Positions 36,732 to 46,243 of a stretch of DNA of 64,000 nt are shown piece after piece. The notes beneath the pieces were generated by a model. The model had not been told where the DNA came from, searched no databases, and saw only the letters and a list, made by a program, of their open reading frames with translations. The DNA is from Albimonas donghaensis (GTDB lineage: Bacteria > Pseudomonadota > Alphaproteobacteria > Rhodobacterales > Rhodobacteraceae): NCBI RefSeq assembly GCF_900106695.1, contig NZ_FNMZ01000006.1, forward strand, positions 1 to 64,000, in the 5' to 3' direction. Made by a program: the position numbers and the translations under genes. Position 1 is the first letter of the stretch, and every line of letters starts with the position of its first letter.

Positions 36732-37946
36732 TCAGGAATAGGGGTCCAGCGCGTCCCGCAGCCCGTCGCCGAGGAAGTTGAAGGCCAGCACCACCAGGAT
36801 CACCGGGATCATCGGGGCCAGCAGCCACGGATAGATCTCGACCGCCGTCAGATCCAGCGCGTCGTTCAGCATCAGCCCCCACGACACCGCCGGCGGCCGC
36901 AACCCAAGCCCCAGCAGGGACAGCGCCGTCTCGCCCAGGATCATCGTCGGGATCGACAGCGTGGCCGAGGCCACCAGGTGGCTCATGAAATTCGGCATCA
37001 TGTGGCTGCCCACGATGCGGGTGGTCGACGCGCCCATAAGCTCCGCCGCGCGCACGTAGTCCTCTTCGCGCAGGCTCAGGAACTTGGAGCGCACGGCCCG
37101 CGCCAGCCCCGGCCAGTCCAGCAGCCCCAGGATCACCGAGATCATGAAGAACACCGCCACCGGCCCCCAGTTGGCCGGGATCGCGGCCGACAGCGCCAGC
37201 CAGATCGGCAGTTCGGGCATGGAGCGGATGATCTCGATCGACCGCTGCACCGCCGCGTCCAGCCAGCCGCCGAAATAGCCCGCGAAGCCGCCCAGGACCA
37301 TGCCGATCCCGAAGCTGATGGTCACCCCGATCAGCCCCACGGTCAGCGACAGCTGCGCCCCGTGCAGCAGGCGCGAGAAGATGTCCCGCCCCAGCCGGTC
37401 CGCCCCGATCAGGTACAGGTCCGAGCCCTCAGGCGGACAGATCAGCCGGAACGCGGTCTCCCCCAGGCCGAGGAAGCTCCATGGATCCCCGCAGGAGGTC
37501 AGCCAGCGCAGCGGCCTGGGGTCGTCGTAATCCGCGGTGAACTTGGGCTGGAACGTCGCCATGTCGATCTCGGAGACCGTCGGATAGGTCACCAGGAAAT
37601 GCCCGGCGGTGAAGATGTCGATCTCCTGAGGGGGCGCGTAGATGGCGTCGGTGTTGCGCGCCTGCGGGTGATAGGGCGCGAAGAACCCCGCCACCGGCAG
37701 CATCAGATACATGATCAGCAGGAACAGCCCCGACAGCACCGCCAGCTTGTTGCGCTTGAACCGCCGCCAGATCAGCGTGGTGGTCGAGGCGTCCAGGTCC
37801 TTGCGGTCCAGCGCCTGAAGGTCTGTCTCCGCGTCCCAGGGCTCGTCCGAGATCCAGTGCCCCGGCCGGCGGCCCAGATCGCCGCCGCCGCCGCCCAGCG
37901 CATGCGGGTCGCCGGCCTGGCGGTCGCTGTCGTCGCCGCCGGTCAT
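36732..37946 (-). CDS. ABC transporter permease, DppC/OppC/YejE type
   Basis: The 404-residue permease has one membrane helix near residue 70, a long periplasmic insert (about 90-175, containing CGDPWSFLGLGETAFRLICP) and five further helices. The EAA loop reads REEDYVRAAELMGASTTRIV, which couples to the ATPase. The start GTG/ATG region overlaps the upstream permease stop by four bases. The glycine-rich N-terminus (LGGGGGDLG) is unusual. Likely imports oligopeptides or similar solutes with the three adjacent gene products. Confidence 0.9.
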   Translation of the reverse strand: MTGGDDSDRQAGDPHALGGGGGDLGRRPGHWISDEPWDAETDLQALDRKDLDASTTTLIWRRFKRNKLAVLSGLFLLIMYLMLPVAGFFAPYHPQARNTDAIYAPPQEIDIFTAGHFLVTYPTVSEIDMATFQPKFTADYDDPRPLRWLTSCGDPWSFLGLGETAFRLICPPEGSDLYLIGADRLGRDIFSRLLHGAQLSLTVGLIGVTISFGIGMVLGGFAGYFGGWLDAAVQRSIEIIRSMPELPIWLALSAAIPANWGPVAVFFMISVILGLLDWPGLARAVRSKFLSLREEDYVRAAELMGASTTRIVGSHMMPNFMSHLVASATLSIPTMILGETALSLLGLGLRPPAVSWGLMLNDALDLTAVEIYPWLLAPMIPVILVVLAFNFLGDGLRDALDPYS

Positions 37947-38965
37947 CGACGCCTCCCCGAGAAACGGATGCGCGGATCCAGCACCGCCAGCAGCAGGTCG
38001 GAGACCAGCATCCCCGCCAGCGTCAGCACCGACACGAACAGCAGGATGAAGCCCGACAGGAAATAGTCCTGGGACCGCAGCGCCGACAGCAGGATCGGCC
38101 CGATGGTCTGAAGCCCCATGACCAGGCTGACCAGCACCGAGCCGGAGACGAGGCTCGGCAGCAGGTTCCCGATATCGGCCACGAACGGGTTCAGCGCCAT
38201 GCGCAGCGGGTATTTCACCACCGTGTTCACCCGGCTCACGCCCTTGGCCCGCGCCGTGGTCACATAGGGCTTGCCGAGTTCATCCAGCAGGTTGGCCCGC
38301 AGGCGGCGCACCATCGCGGCCATGCCCGAGGTGCCGATGACGATGATCGGCACGATCATGTGCACCAGGATGTCGCCCAGCTTGGCGAAGCTCATCGGCT
38401 GGTCGGCGTATTGCTTGTCCATCAGCCCGCCCACCGGCAGGCCGAACCATTGCGCGCCCTTGTGGTAGAGGATCAGCGCCAGCAGGAAGTTCGGCGTCGC
38501 CAGCCCGATATAGCCCACGAAGGTCGCGAGATAGTCGACCCAGGTGTTGGCCTTCACCGCCGCGATCGCCCCCAGCGGCAGCGCCACCAGATAGACGAAG
38601 ACGATGGCGAAGGCGTTCAGCGCGATGGTCATCCACAGCGCCTCGCCCACCACTTCGCCCACCGGCTTGTCGAGCTCGAAGGACCAGCCCAGATCCCCCT
38701 GAAGGATGCCCGAGAACCCGTGCGGCCCCGGCCAGAACCCCATCCAGATCAGGTATTGCTCCCACATCGGCTTATCCAGCGCGTATTCCTGCATGAGGAA
38801 CCGGGCCTTCGACACCGACGCCGCCTCGCCCGAGGCCTGGAGCTGCTGGATCTGGTTGGTCAGCACATCGCCCGGCGGCAGGTTGACGATCCAGAAGATC
38901 AGCATGGAGACCAGCAGAAGGGTCCACAGCATGGTCCAGAAACGGCGGAGCGCGTAGGCGGCCAT
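37943..38965 (-). CDS. ABC transporter permease, DppB/OppB/YejB type
   Basis: The 340-residue permease begins MAAYALRRFWTMLWTLLLVS and has six membrane helices. The EAA-type loop YVTTARAKGVSRVNTVVKYP and the C-terminal GLQTIGPILLSALRSQDYFL match the family. It is coupled to the second permease downstream by an ATGA overlap. It follows the binding-protein gene after 141 bases. Confidence 0.92.
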   Translation of the reverse strand: MAAYALRRFWTMLWTLLLVSMLIFWIVNLPPGDVLTNQIQQLQASGEAASVSKARFLMQEYALDKPMWEQYLIWMGFWPGPHGFSGILQGDLGWSFELDKPVGEVVGEALWMTIALNAFAIVFVYLVALPLGAIAAVKANTWVDYLATFVGYIGLATPNFLLALILYHKGAQWFGLPVGGLMDKQYADQPMSFAKLGDILVHMIVPIIVIGTSGMAAMVRRLRANLLDELGKPYVTTARAKGVSRVNTVVKYPLRMALNPFVADIGNLLPSLVSGSVLVSLVMGLQTIGPILLSALRSQDYFLSGFILLFVSVLTLAGMLVSDLLLAVLDPRIRFSGRRR

Positions 38966-39032
38966 GGTCTCAGCGCCTCCCGCGCATGGGGGCCCGGCGG
39001 ACCGCCGGAGGGGCGATCACGGGGACGGCGGG

Positions 39033-39065
39033 CGGGGCGACGGCCGCAGGCCGAGCGCCCGTCCC
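39033..39065. repeat. Dispersed 33-bp repeat, copy 1
   Basis: The stretch beginning CGGGGCGACGGCCGC and ending CCCGTCC lies in the gap between the binding-protein and permease genes. A near-identical copy (one inserted base, one substitution) lies at 43123-43155 upstream of the thioesterase gene. Role unknown. Confidence 0.6.
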
Positions 39066-39106
39066 GGCGCGCCCCGCCAGGTCAAGAAGGAGGAGGCGGA
39101 AGCGGG

Positions 39107-41038
39107 TCACGGCTGGAAAAAGAACTCGTCCATCCGGTGAACGCCCATATGGGCGCCGGGATCCCAGGTCCAGATCGCCTGCTTGGGCACGTTCTTCAGC
39201 CGGTTGTTGACGATGATCGGCTGCGGCGCCGCCGAGATCAGCCCGATGGCGAAGACCTGATCGGCGTGAATGTCCAGCATCTCGTTCCAGGCGGCTTCCC
39301 GGCCTTCCTCGTCGCGCGCCTCCATCCAGGCGTGGTGCAGTTCCAGCAGCCGCTGCGCGGGCGCGATCGCCGGCGGCTCGCCGGCCTTGCCGCGGGTCTG
39401 GAAATGCTGCCCCCACATGGGCCAGGAGAAATTCGCCTGGTCCACCGGGGCCAGATCGTCCGGCGGCGTCTCGGGCGTCGGGATGCCGTTGTTCCAGCCA
39501 TACCAGACCGGCATCATCGCCGACCCCTGATAGGCCGAGTTGCGCAGGATGTCCCGGTCCAGCGGCCGGTAGATCAGCTTGACGCCGACCTCCCGCCAGC
39601 TTTCGGCCACCAGCTCCAGCGCATCGGACTCCGCGTTGCGCTCGCCCGCGCTCTCCACCACGATCTCCAGCCGCCGCCCGTCGGGCAGCAGCCGCGTGCC
39701 GTCGCCGTCCCGCGCCTCCAGCCCCAGCGCGTCCAGCATCGCCCCGGCCTTCTCGGGATCGTAGTTCGCCCAGGCATGGGCGCGGGCGTCGCTGTAGAAC
39801 GGGCTGCGCTGCAACGGCGCCACCGCGCGCTCCTTCGCCAGCCCGTAATAGAGCGACTTGTTGATCGCCTTGCGGTCCACCGCCAGCGACAGGGCGCGGC
39901 GGAAATCGGCGTTGCGGAACAGCTCCCGGAACGCCGCGTCCTCGTAATTCATGTTGGGATAGAGCGCGATCTCCGACCCCGCCCCGTTCGACCACAGATA
40001 GGTCGCGTAGTTCCCCGTCGGCTCGCCCTTTTTAAGCACCGGCGCGTCCGAGAAGGTCAGCGAGCGCACCTGAAGGTCGCTCTCGCCCAGCGTGACCTTG
40101 GAGGCGACGAGCCCGCCGGCGGCGATCTCCGTCTCCACCCGGTCGGCATAGGGCAGCTGCACGCCCTGCGCATCGACGCGGTGATAGAACGGGTTGCGGG
40201 TCAGAATGTAACGCTGACCGTTGGACTCCGACCGGTTCACCCAGGGCTGCAACGTCGGCAGCTCCGGATTGTCGAAGTTGTACATGTTGTCCATCTTGTT
40301 ATGGAGCTGCGCCCAGTTGCGCGACTTGGTCTTGCGCATGGTCTCGGCCAGCTTCTCCACGTCGGCGTATTTGGCGTGGTAGGTCTTCATGTAATGCGCC
40401 GGCCGGTAGATGAACGGCGGCCGCGCATCGGCCAGCGACGGCAGGAAACGCGGGTTCGGCGCCGCCCATTCGTAGCGGATCGCGGTCTCCGACAGCACCG
40501 TGACCTTCGCGGGCTGGCCGTCCACGATCATCAGCTCCGGCGGACCGGAGGGCGCGAGCTCGGGATTGTTGGCGACGTCCTCCCAGTAGTAGCGGAAATC
40601 TTCGGTGGTGAAGGGCGCGCCGTCCGACCACTTGTGCCCCTTGCGCAGGTGGAAGGTGAAGATCCGGTCGTCCTCGACCTCGACCTCGCGCAGGATGTCG
40701 GCGGCCAGTTCGTAGTCTCCGGTCCAGCCCACCAGCCGGGCGTAGCCGTAGACCACCATGTAGCGGATGTCCCGCGACCGGGTGAAGATGGTGCGGATGG
40801 TGCCGCCCTGCACGCCGAATTCGCGGCCCTTGTCGGGCAGGTCCACGACCAGCGGCTCGGACGGAAGCCGGCCCGCGGCGGCGGGCAGCGCGCCCTCCGA
40901 CACCGCCTTGGCGAGGAACGGGCTCTCCTGCACCGGGACCTGGGCCCGGACGGGCGCGGCGGCGGAGGCGGCCGCGCAGGCCATCGCGACGACGGCGAAC
41001 CGGCGCGCGAGACTCAGGGGGCGGAAAATCATCGTCAT
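39107..41038 (-). CDS. ABC transporter substrate-binding protein, peptide type (family 5)
   Basis: The 643-residue periplasmic protein has a signal peptide (RRFAVVAMACAAASAAAPVRA). The family-5 signature region reads GHKWSDGAPFTTEDFRYYWE near residue 140 and FRRALSLAVDRKAINKSLYY near 400. The ATG at 41038 overlaps the ATPase stop (ATGA) and has AAGGTG six bases upstream; an in-frame GTG three codons earlier is less likely. At over 640 residues it is longer than DppA/OppA (about 540) and closer to YejA-type proteins. The ligand is probably a peptide, but opines or microcins are also possible. Confidence 0.9.
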   Translation of the reverse strand: MTMIFRPLSLARRFAVVAMACAAASAAAPVRAQVPVQESPFLAKAVSEGALPAAAGRLPSEPLVVDLPDKGREFGVQGGTIRTIFTRSRDIRYMVVYGYARLVGWTGDYELAADILREVEVEDDRIFTFHLRKGHKWSDGAPFTTEDFRYYWEDVANNPELAPSGPPELMIVDGQPAKVTVLSETAIRYEWAAPNPRFLPSLADARPPFIYRPAHYMKTYHAKYADVEKLAETMRKTKSRNWAQLHNKMDNMYNFDNPELPTLQPWVNRSESNGQRYILTRNPFYHRVDAQGVQLPYADRVETEIAAGGLVASKVTLGESDLQVRSLTFSDAPVLKKGEPTGNYATYLWSNGAGSEIALYPNMNYEDAAFRELFRNADFRRALSLAVDRKAINKSLYYGLAKERAVAPLQRSPFYSDARAHAWANYDPEKAGAMLDALGLEARDGDGTRLLPDGRRLEIVVESAGERNAESDALELVAESWREVGVKLIYRPLDRDILRNSAYQGSAMMPVWYGWNNGIPTPETPPDDLAPVDQANFSWPMWGQHFQTRGKAGEPPAIAPAQRLLELHHAWMEARDEEGREAAWNEMLDIHADQVFAIGLISAAPQPIIVNNRLKNVPKQAIWTWDPGAHMGVHRMDEFFFQP

Positions 41039-42879
41039 GCGGCGCACCTTACGAAATGTCCGGGGGCGACTTCCACCAATCCCGGCGCCTGATCGCCCGA
41101 ATAGGCGAAGGGCTCGGGCCAGGTCTCGGGCTCGCCCGCCCCCCGCGCCACCGCCGCCAGATCGAGCCGCCGGCTGAGGTCGGGCTCCGGCGACGCGGCG
41201 ATCAGCGCGCGGGTGTAGGGATGTTGCGGGTTCTCGAACAGCAATGTCGCCGGCCCCTCCTCCACGATCCGGCCGCGGCGCATCACCGCCACCCGGTCGG
41301 CGAGGTCGGCCACCACCGTCAGGTCGTGGGAGATGAACAGGTAGCTCAGCCCCATCTCGTCGCGCAGCTCCTTGAGCAGCGCCAGCACCTGCGCCTGCAC
41401 CGACACGTCGAGCGCCGAGGTCGGCTCATCGCAGACCAGCAGCTCGGGCTCCAGCATCAGCGCGCGGGCGATGGAGATGCGCTGCCGCTGCCCGCCCGAG
41501 AAGGCGTGCGGAAAGCGCGACAGGTGCTCGGGGCTCAGCCCCACCTTGCGCATCATCTCGGCGGCGCGCTCGCGGCGTTCGCGGTCGCCGCCCTTGCCGT
41601 GGACGCGCAGGGGCTCGGTCAGGATGTCCATGACGGCCATGCGCGGGCTGAGGCTCGCATAGGGGTCCTGGAAGACGATCTGCACCCGCGCCCGGAAAGC
41701 CTTCAGCGCGGCGCCCGAAAGCGCGGTCACGTCCAGCACCTCGCCATCCGCGCCCTTGAAGCCGACTTCGGCGCCGGCGTCGGGCTCCTCGGCGCGCAGC
41801 ATCAGCTTGGCGATGGTGGACTTGCCCGACCCGCTCTCGCCGACCACGGCCATGGTCTCGCCCCGGCCGACGGCCAGCTCGACATTCCGCACCGCCTTGA
41901 TCTCCGGCGCCGCCGCCCCGATGCCCGAGCGGCGCCCGGCATAGGTCTTGGACAGGTTGCGCGCCCAGAAGATCGGGTCCGGCACGCCGCCGTGATGCAC
42001 CGGCTTGCCCACCGGCAGTTCCGGCGCCGCGGCGATCAGGGCGCGGGTGTAGCCGTGGCCGGGACGCTCCAGGATGTCCTCGGTGGTCCCGGTCTCCACC
42101 ACCCGCCCCTTGCGCATGACCACGACCCGGTCGGCCATGTTGGCCACCACGCCCAGGTCATGGGTCACCAGGATCACCGCCAGCCCCATGTCCTTCTGAA
42201 GCCGCTTGATGAGGTCGAGCACCTGCGCCTGCGTGGTCACGTCCAGCGCCGTCGTCGGCTCGTCCGCGATCATCAGATCGGGGCCGCAGACCAGCGCCAT
42301 GGCGATCATCGCGCGCTGGCGCAGGCCGCCCGACAGCTCGAACGGATAGGCGTCATAGGCCCGCGCCGGGTCGGGGAAGCCGACCTGGTCGAAGACCTCC
42401 AGGCAGCGGTCCCGCACCGCCGCGCCGCGCAGGTCGGTATGCAGGCGCACCGCCTCCGCCGTCTGGTCGCCGATGGTGTGCAGCGGGGAGAGGGAGCTCA
42501 TCGGCTCCTGGAAGATCATCGAGATGCTGCCGCCGCGCACCGCCCGCATGTCGGACCGGCTCAGCGCCAGAAGGTCCCGCGGCGGGCGCCCGTCGCGCCC
42601 CGCGAACATCGCCGTCCCGGCCGAGACCGAGGCCCCCTTGGGCAGGATGCGCAGCAGCGCCTTGCCGGAAACCGTCTTGCCCGAGCCGCTCTCGCCGACG
42701 ATGGCCAGCGTCTCGCCGCGCATCAGGTGGAAATCGACCCCGGAGACGACCTCCATGCCCGTGCGCCGGTCGCCGAAGCGCACGCCGAGGCCCCGGACGT
42801 CGAGCAGCGGGGTCGACGCCCCGTCCTCCGCGCGCCCGGAAGCGCGCGTTTCGGTCCGCATCGCGCGGTCGGACGCCAT
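41035..42879 (-). CDS. Dual ATP-binding subunit of a peptide-type ABC transporter
   Basis: The 614-residue protein fuses two nucleotide-binding domains, as in YejF or DppD-DppF. First domain: Walker A GESGSGKT (62-69), signature LSGGLRQ (182-188), Walker B LMIADEP. Second domain: Walker A GESGSGKS (347-354), signature FSGGQRQR, Walker B LLVCDEP. Each domain ends with the Opp-type C-terminal segment YTRALIAA. The ATG at 42879 was preferred because the upstream extension has no homology. It is the first gene of the operon ATPase, binding protein, permease, permease. Confidence 0.93.
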   Translation of the reverse strand: MASDRAMRTETRASGRAEDGASTPLLDVRGLGVRFGDRRTGMEVVSGVDFHLMRGETLAIVGESGSGKTVSGKALLRILPKGASVSAGTAMFAGRDGRPPRDLLALSRSDMRAVRGGSISMIFQEPMSSLSPLHTIGDQTAEAVRLHTDLRGAAVRDRCLEVFDQVGFPDPARAYDAYPFELSGGLRQRAMIAMALVCGPDLMIADEPTTALDVTTQAQVLDLIKRLQKDMGLAVILVTHDLGVVANMADRVVVMRKGRVVETGTTEDILERPGHGYTRALIAAAPELPVGKPVHHGGVPDPIFWARNLSKTYAGRRSGIGAAAPEIKAVRNVELAVGRGETMAVVGESGSGKSTIAKLMLRAEEPDAGAEVGFKGADGEVLDVTALSGAALKAFRARVQIVFQDPYASLSPRMAVMDILTEPLRVHGKGGDRERRERAAEMMRKVGLSPEHLSRFPHAFSGGQRQRISIARALMLEPELLVCDEPTSALDVSVQAQVLALLKELRDEMGLSYLFISHDLTVVADLADRVAVMRRGRIVEEGPATLLFENPQHPYTRALIAASPEPDLSRRLDLAAVARGAGEPETWPEPFAYSGDQAPGLVEVAPGHFVRCAA

Positions 42880-43272
42880 CACCGTCCCGCCCCCAAGCCG
42901 TTCTCCCCTCGATCCGGCGCGCCCCGCCGCTGTCCGTGCGCCCGGACGCCCCGTTCGGGACGCGGGCCGGCATGCAGCGTTGCGCGAGATCGGGAGCATG
43001 TCGCGACGGACGCGGGAGGGCAACCGCTTTCGGCGCATTCAGCAAAGCTTCATGCGGACGCGAGCGCGAAACCGTCCCCAAAACCGGCGGGCGGAGGGAA
43101 GGCGGCGGGGAGGGATGGCGTGCGGGGCGACGGCCGCGAGGCCGAGCGTCCGTCCGACAGCACTCCCCCCCGCCTTCCTCCCGCCGCCGCATCCGCGACA
43201 AGGGCGCCGGTTGACCCCGAGCCGCTTCAGCCGCCTCGTTGCGACGACGAAGCCGCCTGCGCAGGAACCTCC
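42880..43272. other. Divergent intergenic region, ABC operon / thioesterase
   Basis: This 393-base stretch should hold the ABC operon promoter and the thioesterase promoter. It includes copy 2 of the 33-bp dispersed repeat. No gene is seen. Confidence 0.45.
43123..43155. repeat. Dispersed 33-bp repeat, copy 2
   Basis: This copy matches 39033-39065 except for one inserted G and a C-to-T change. It lies about 120 bases upstream of the thioesterase start. Confidence 0.6.
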
Positions 43273-43734
43273 ATGTCCGACGAAAACCCGTTCAAGACCC
43301 GCATCCCCTCGCCCGCTTCCCGGATGCTGGGCTGGACCTTCGTGTCCTATGACCGCGAGGCGATGGTCCTGCGCCTGGCCTTCGACGGCAAGCCGGAGTT
43401 CCGCAACCCCGCCGGCGTCATCCAGGGCGGCATCCTGTCGGCGATGGTCGACGACACCTTCGGCCCGCTGGTCGGCGCGACCCTGGGCAAGTTCGGGGTC
43501 ACCGTGGACCTGACCACGCAATTCCTGCGCCCGGTCCTTCCCGGCCCCATCACGACCGAGGCCCGGATCCTGCGCCGCGGGCGCTCGGTGGTGTTTCTCG
43601 AAGGCGACTTGATGGACGCCGGGGGCAAGCTCTGCCTGCGCTGCACCGCCAGCTTCTTCGTGCCCGAGAAAGACCCGCGCCCGAACCCGCAGCCGCTGGC
43701 CGCCGCGCCCTCCGAACCGGCCCCGCAAAGCTGA
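43273..43734 (+). CDS. PaaI-family hotdog thioesterase
   Basis: The 153-residue protein has the hotdog-fold signature [20 protein letters not shown], with Q where many PaaI proteins have H in the HGG motif, then [20 protein letters not shown]. It probably hydrolyses acyl-CoA thioesters. The C-terminal 20 residues are Pro-rich. It stands alone; a GGAACC site precedes the ATG. Confidence 0.87.
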   Translation: MSDENPFKTRIPSPASRMLGWTFVSYDREAMVLRLAFDGKPEFRNPAGVIQGGILSAMVDDTFGPLVGATLGKFGVTVDLTTQFLRPVLPGPITTEARILRRGRSVVFLEGDLMDAGGKLCLRCTASFFVPEKDPRPNPQPLAAAPSEPAPQS

Positions 43735-43790
43735 CGGCCGGCCCCGCCCGGCTCCCGCTCAGCCCGGCTCCCGCTCGGCCCGGCCCGCGC

Positions 43791-44507
43791 TCAGCCCGTC
43801 CCGTCGCGCCGCCGCTGGCCGAACAGCACCTTGTCCGCGCCCGGCGCCCGCGCCGCGCGCAGCTCGATCGCCAGGTTGCGGCCCTTGTCCACCGCGGGCC
43901 GCGCCGCCAGCCGCTCCAGCCATTCGGCCATGCGCGGGGTCTTCGACAGGTCCTGCTCTTGCTTCTCCCACAGGCTCGCCCAGGGGAAGATCGCCATGTC
44001 GGCGATGGAGTAGAAATCCCCCGCCACGAAGGGCCGGTCCGCCAGCCGCGCCTCCAGCACGCCATAGAGCCGCTCGACCTCGTTGCGATAGCGGTTCTGG
44101 GCGTAGGGCAGCACCTGCGGCGGCTCCAGCGTCGGGGCGTAGGCGAGGAAATGGTGCGCCTGCCCGGCCATCGGCCCGACCCCGCCCATCTGCCACATCA
44201 GCCATTGGTCGACCTCGATCCGGTCGCGCTCGGTCTCGCCGTGGAAACGCCCGGTCTTGCGCGCGAGATATTGCAGGATCGCCCCGCTCTCGAAGATCGA
44301 GACCGGCGCCCCGTCCGGCCCGTCGGGATCGACGATGGCGGGCATCCGGTTGTTGGGCGAGAGCTTGAGGAAATCCGGGGCGAACTGCTCGCCCTTACCG
44401 ATATTCACCAGGTTGAGATTGTAGGGCAGCCCCATCTCCTCCAGCGCGATGGAGATTTTCCAGCCATTGGGCGTGGGCCAGTAATAAAGCTCGATGGGCG
44501 CGGACAT
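43791..44507 (-). CDS. Glutathione S-transferase, YghU/YfcG-like
   Basis: The 238-residue protein has an N-terminal thioredoxin-like domain (ELYYWPTPNGWKISIALEEM, then NNRMPAIVDPDG and SIFESGAILQYLARK) and the helical C-terminal domain (WLMWQMGGVGPMAGQAHHFL). The NGWK motif and MGGVGPM segment match the nu-class enzymes that reduce disulfides using glutathione. The start at 44507 follows GGGAGAGC. No neighbour suggests a specific substrate. Confidence 0.88.
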   Translation of the reverse strand: MSAPIELYYWPTPNGWKISIALEEMGLPYNLNLVNIGKGEQFAPDFLKLSPNNRMPAIVDPDGPDGAPVSIFESGAILQYLARKTGRFHGETERDRIEVDQWLMWQMGGVGPMAGQAHHFLAYAPTLEPPQVLPYAQNRYRNEVERLYGVLEARLADRPFVAGDFYSIADMAIFPWASLWEKQEQDLSKTPRMAEWLERLAARPAVDKGRNLAIELRAARAPGADKVLFGQRRRDGTG

Positions 44508-44664
44508 GGCGAAGCTCTCCCCTGGGGCGGCCTTGGGAACGGGCCGGGTCGTCGCCGACAGTAGAGGGCGCGTGACGCGGCCTACAAGCCGCCTCGGCGG
44601 CCGCGCACGGGAATGGGAACGGCGACGGCGCCCGCGACGGACCGGAGCGCGTGCGGACGAAGGA

Positions 44665-45900
44665 TCAGGCCGCCGCGCCGTCTCCCGGCCCGGGACGAGC
44701 CGGACGGACCGGGCGGGCCAGCGCCCGCAGCGCCGCCGGCAACCAGCGCCGCCCCTGCGCCGGGGCGCGGGTTTCGGCCCGGACCTCGGGGCGGGTTTCG
44801 GGCCGAATTTCGGGCCGAATTTCGGGGCGGGCCTCCGGACGGGGCGCGCGCAGGGGCGCGAGGCGGGACCAGCGCGCCTCGAACCCTTCCGGCGCGCCCG
44901 CCGCCCGCATCGCCGGGATCGACCACGCCCCGCGGTCGCGCAGGATGGCGCGGTATAGCTCCATGGCGCCGGGGCGGGTGTAGAAACTCCAGTGGCAGAC
45001 CCGGCGGGCGACGGGGGCCAGCGGCGCCCCCCGCCTCTCCGCCCAGGCCTGGAAGGCCGGCGCGTCCAGTTGCAGGTCGATCCAGTCCGCCCGCCGCGCC
45101 GGCGCGGCCTCCATCCCCGCGACCATGCCGCCGCCGCGGCCCGGTCCCATGCCGTTGCGCATCCCCGGTCCGGAAGCGGGCCCGGCCCGGCCCAGCGCCT
45201 GCGGCCGGCGCCCCTCCACCCGTGGCGCCGCGGCCTCGAACAACAGGTCGAAAGCGTCGTTGTGCCGGGCCGCGAAGTGGTAGACGGCAAGCCCCCGCCC
45301 CCGTCCCGCCCGCTCCGCCGCCGCCATCGCCGCCGCGGCGACCCCGGCATCCTCCGCGGCTCCGAGCAGGATCGCGCGCCCCACCCGCCCGCGCACGGCC
45401 GGCGAGGCGATGGCCGCCAGCGCCACCCGCGCCCCCAGCGAATGCGCGAACAGGTCCACCCGCAGGTCCGGCCGCGCCGCCCCGATGCAGGCGATCAGCG
45501 CCGCCAGCGCCTCCCCCGCCCCCGCTGCGCGGGCGTAGACCGAGGCGAAGCCGTTGCGCGCCTCCCGCGCCAGGCTGGCGCCATGGGGTTCGCAGGCGTC
45601 CCAGCCGAAGCCCAGGCACAGCCCGTCGCCCCGCAGATCCGCGGAGAATCCCAGCGCCGCCGGCCAGTCCGCCAACGCGCCCCTGGCCCGCGCCTCCGGG
45701 TCCGGTCCGATGCCGCCGTAAAGCTGGATATGGGGGTCGCGCGCCGGGTCGCCGGGGCGGTAGCGGTAGCCATGCAGCAGGATCGCCACAGGCGCTCCCC
45801 GCGGGACCCGCGCCAGCGCCCGCCCGAGGTCCGCCGCCTCGCCGCACGCATTCCGAACGAGGAGACCCCCTGCCCTCGCCGTGACGTGCAACAGCGCCAT
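44665..45900 (-). CDS. Alpha/beta hydrolase-fold protein
   Basis: The 411-residue protein shows the oxyanion-side motif ILLHGYRYRPGDP (40-52) and a nucleophile elbow FAHSLGARVAL with S154, a GxSxG variant (A-H-S-L-G). A later RHNDAFDLLFE may supply the acid. The C-terminal part has the segment VCHWSFYTRPGAMELYRAIL and ends in an Arg/Pro repeat (RPEIRPEIRPETRPEVRAE, about 368-386). The start at 45900 gives MALLHVTARAGG; an AGGA lies upstream. Enzyme class (esterase or lipase-like) is a guess. Confidence 0.72.
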   Translation of the reverse strand: MALLHVTARAGGLLVRNACGEAADLGRALARVPRGAPVAILLHGYRYRPGDPARDPHIQLYGGIGPDPEARARGALADWPAALGFSADLRGDGLCLGFGWDACEPHGASLAREARNGFASVYARAAGAGEALAALIACIGAARPDLRVDLFAHSLGARVALAAIASPAVRGRVGRAILLGAAEDAGVAAAAMAAAERAGRGRGLAVYHFAARHNDAFDLLFEAAAPRVEGRRPQALGRAGPASGPGMRNGMGPGRGGGMVAGMEAAPARRADWIDLQLDAPAFQAWAERRGAPLAPVARRVCHWSFYTRPGAMELYRAILRDRGAWSIPAMRAAGAPEGFEARWSRLAPLRAPRPEARPEIRPEIRPETRPEVRAETRAPAQGRRWLPAALRALARPVRPARPGPGDGAAA

Positions 45901-46243
45901 GGTGATGTCCTGCTCGGTCCCGTCGCGGTCTCGCTGCCGCGTCCCCGGTCCGATAGCGCAAGTTTGCAACATGGGAGTTGCCATTCGGTGACCAAAGCGC
46001 GACGGCGGGCGGATTCTCCGACATTTTTCGTGAAATCAGGCGGTTTCGTCGCCCCCGCCCTGCGCTTGACCGTCCCGGCGTTTCGTCCTACCCGGAAAGA
46101 CGTGGCGATTTGGCAGACCGGCTTGCGGGCCACGTGAAACATTCCGCTAAAGAGGTCGGGCGCGGGCCATGCCCCGCGATCCATCCTTCTTGAGACCGGT
46201 CGGATTTCGTCGAGGAGCCGGGGCCCGACCCCGGATGCAACGA
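45901..46243. other. Divergent intergenic region holding the metZ leader
   Basis: This 343-base stretch divides the hydrolase and metZ genes. It contains the SAM-II riboswitch (46101-46157) and, further upstream, an AT-richer stretch (45975-46040) that likely holds the metZ promoter. Confidence 0.6.
46101..46157 (+). promoter_or_regulatory. SAM-II riboswitch upstream of metZ
   Basis: The RNA matches the SAM-II (metA-type) aptamer. Stem P1 is CGTGGC (46101-46106) with GCCACG (46129-46134). Loop 1 begins GATTTG, as in the consensus. The 3' tail carries TGAAA and GCTAAAGAGG, and GACC (46116-46119) can pair with GGTC (46154-46157) to close the pseudoknot. SAM-II elements repress methionine genes in Alphaproteobacteria when SAM is high, usually by hiding the ribosome site. 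The position upstream of metZ fits. Confidence 0.88.

Noticed and set aside
38970-39995. A 341-codon minus-strand frame inside the ABC binding-protein gene
   Set aside because: It is a +1 shadow of the binding protein; the real gene has a signal peptide and family motifs. No frameshift is needed.
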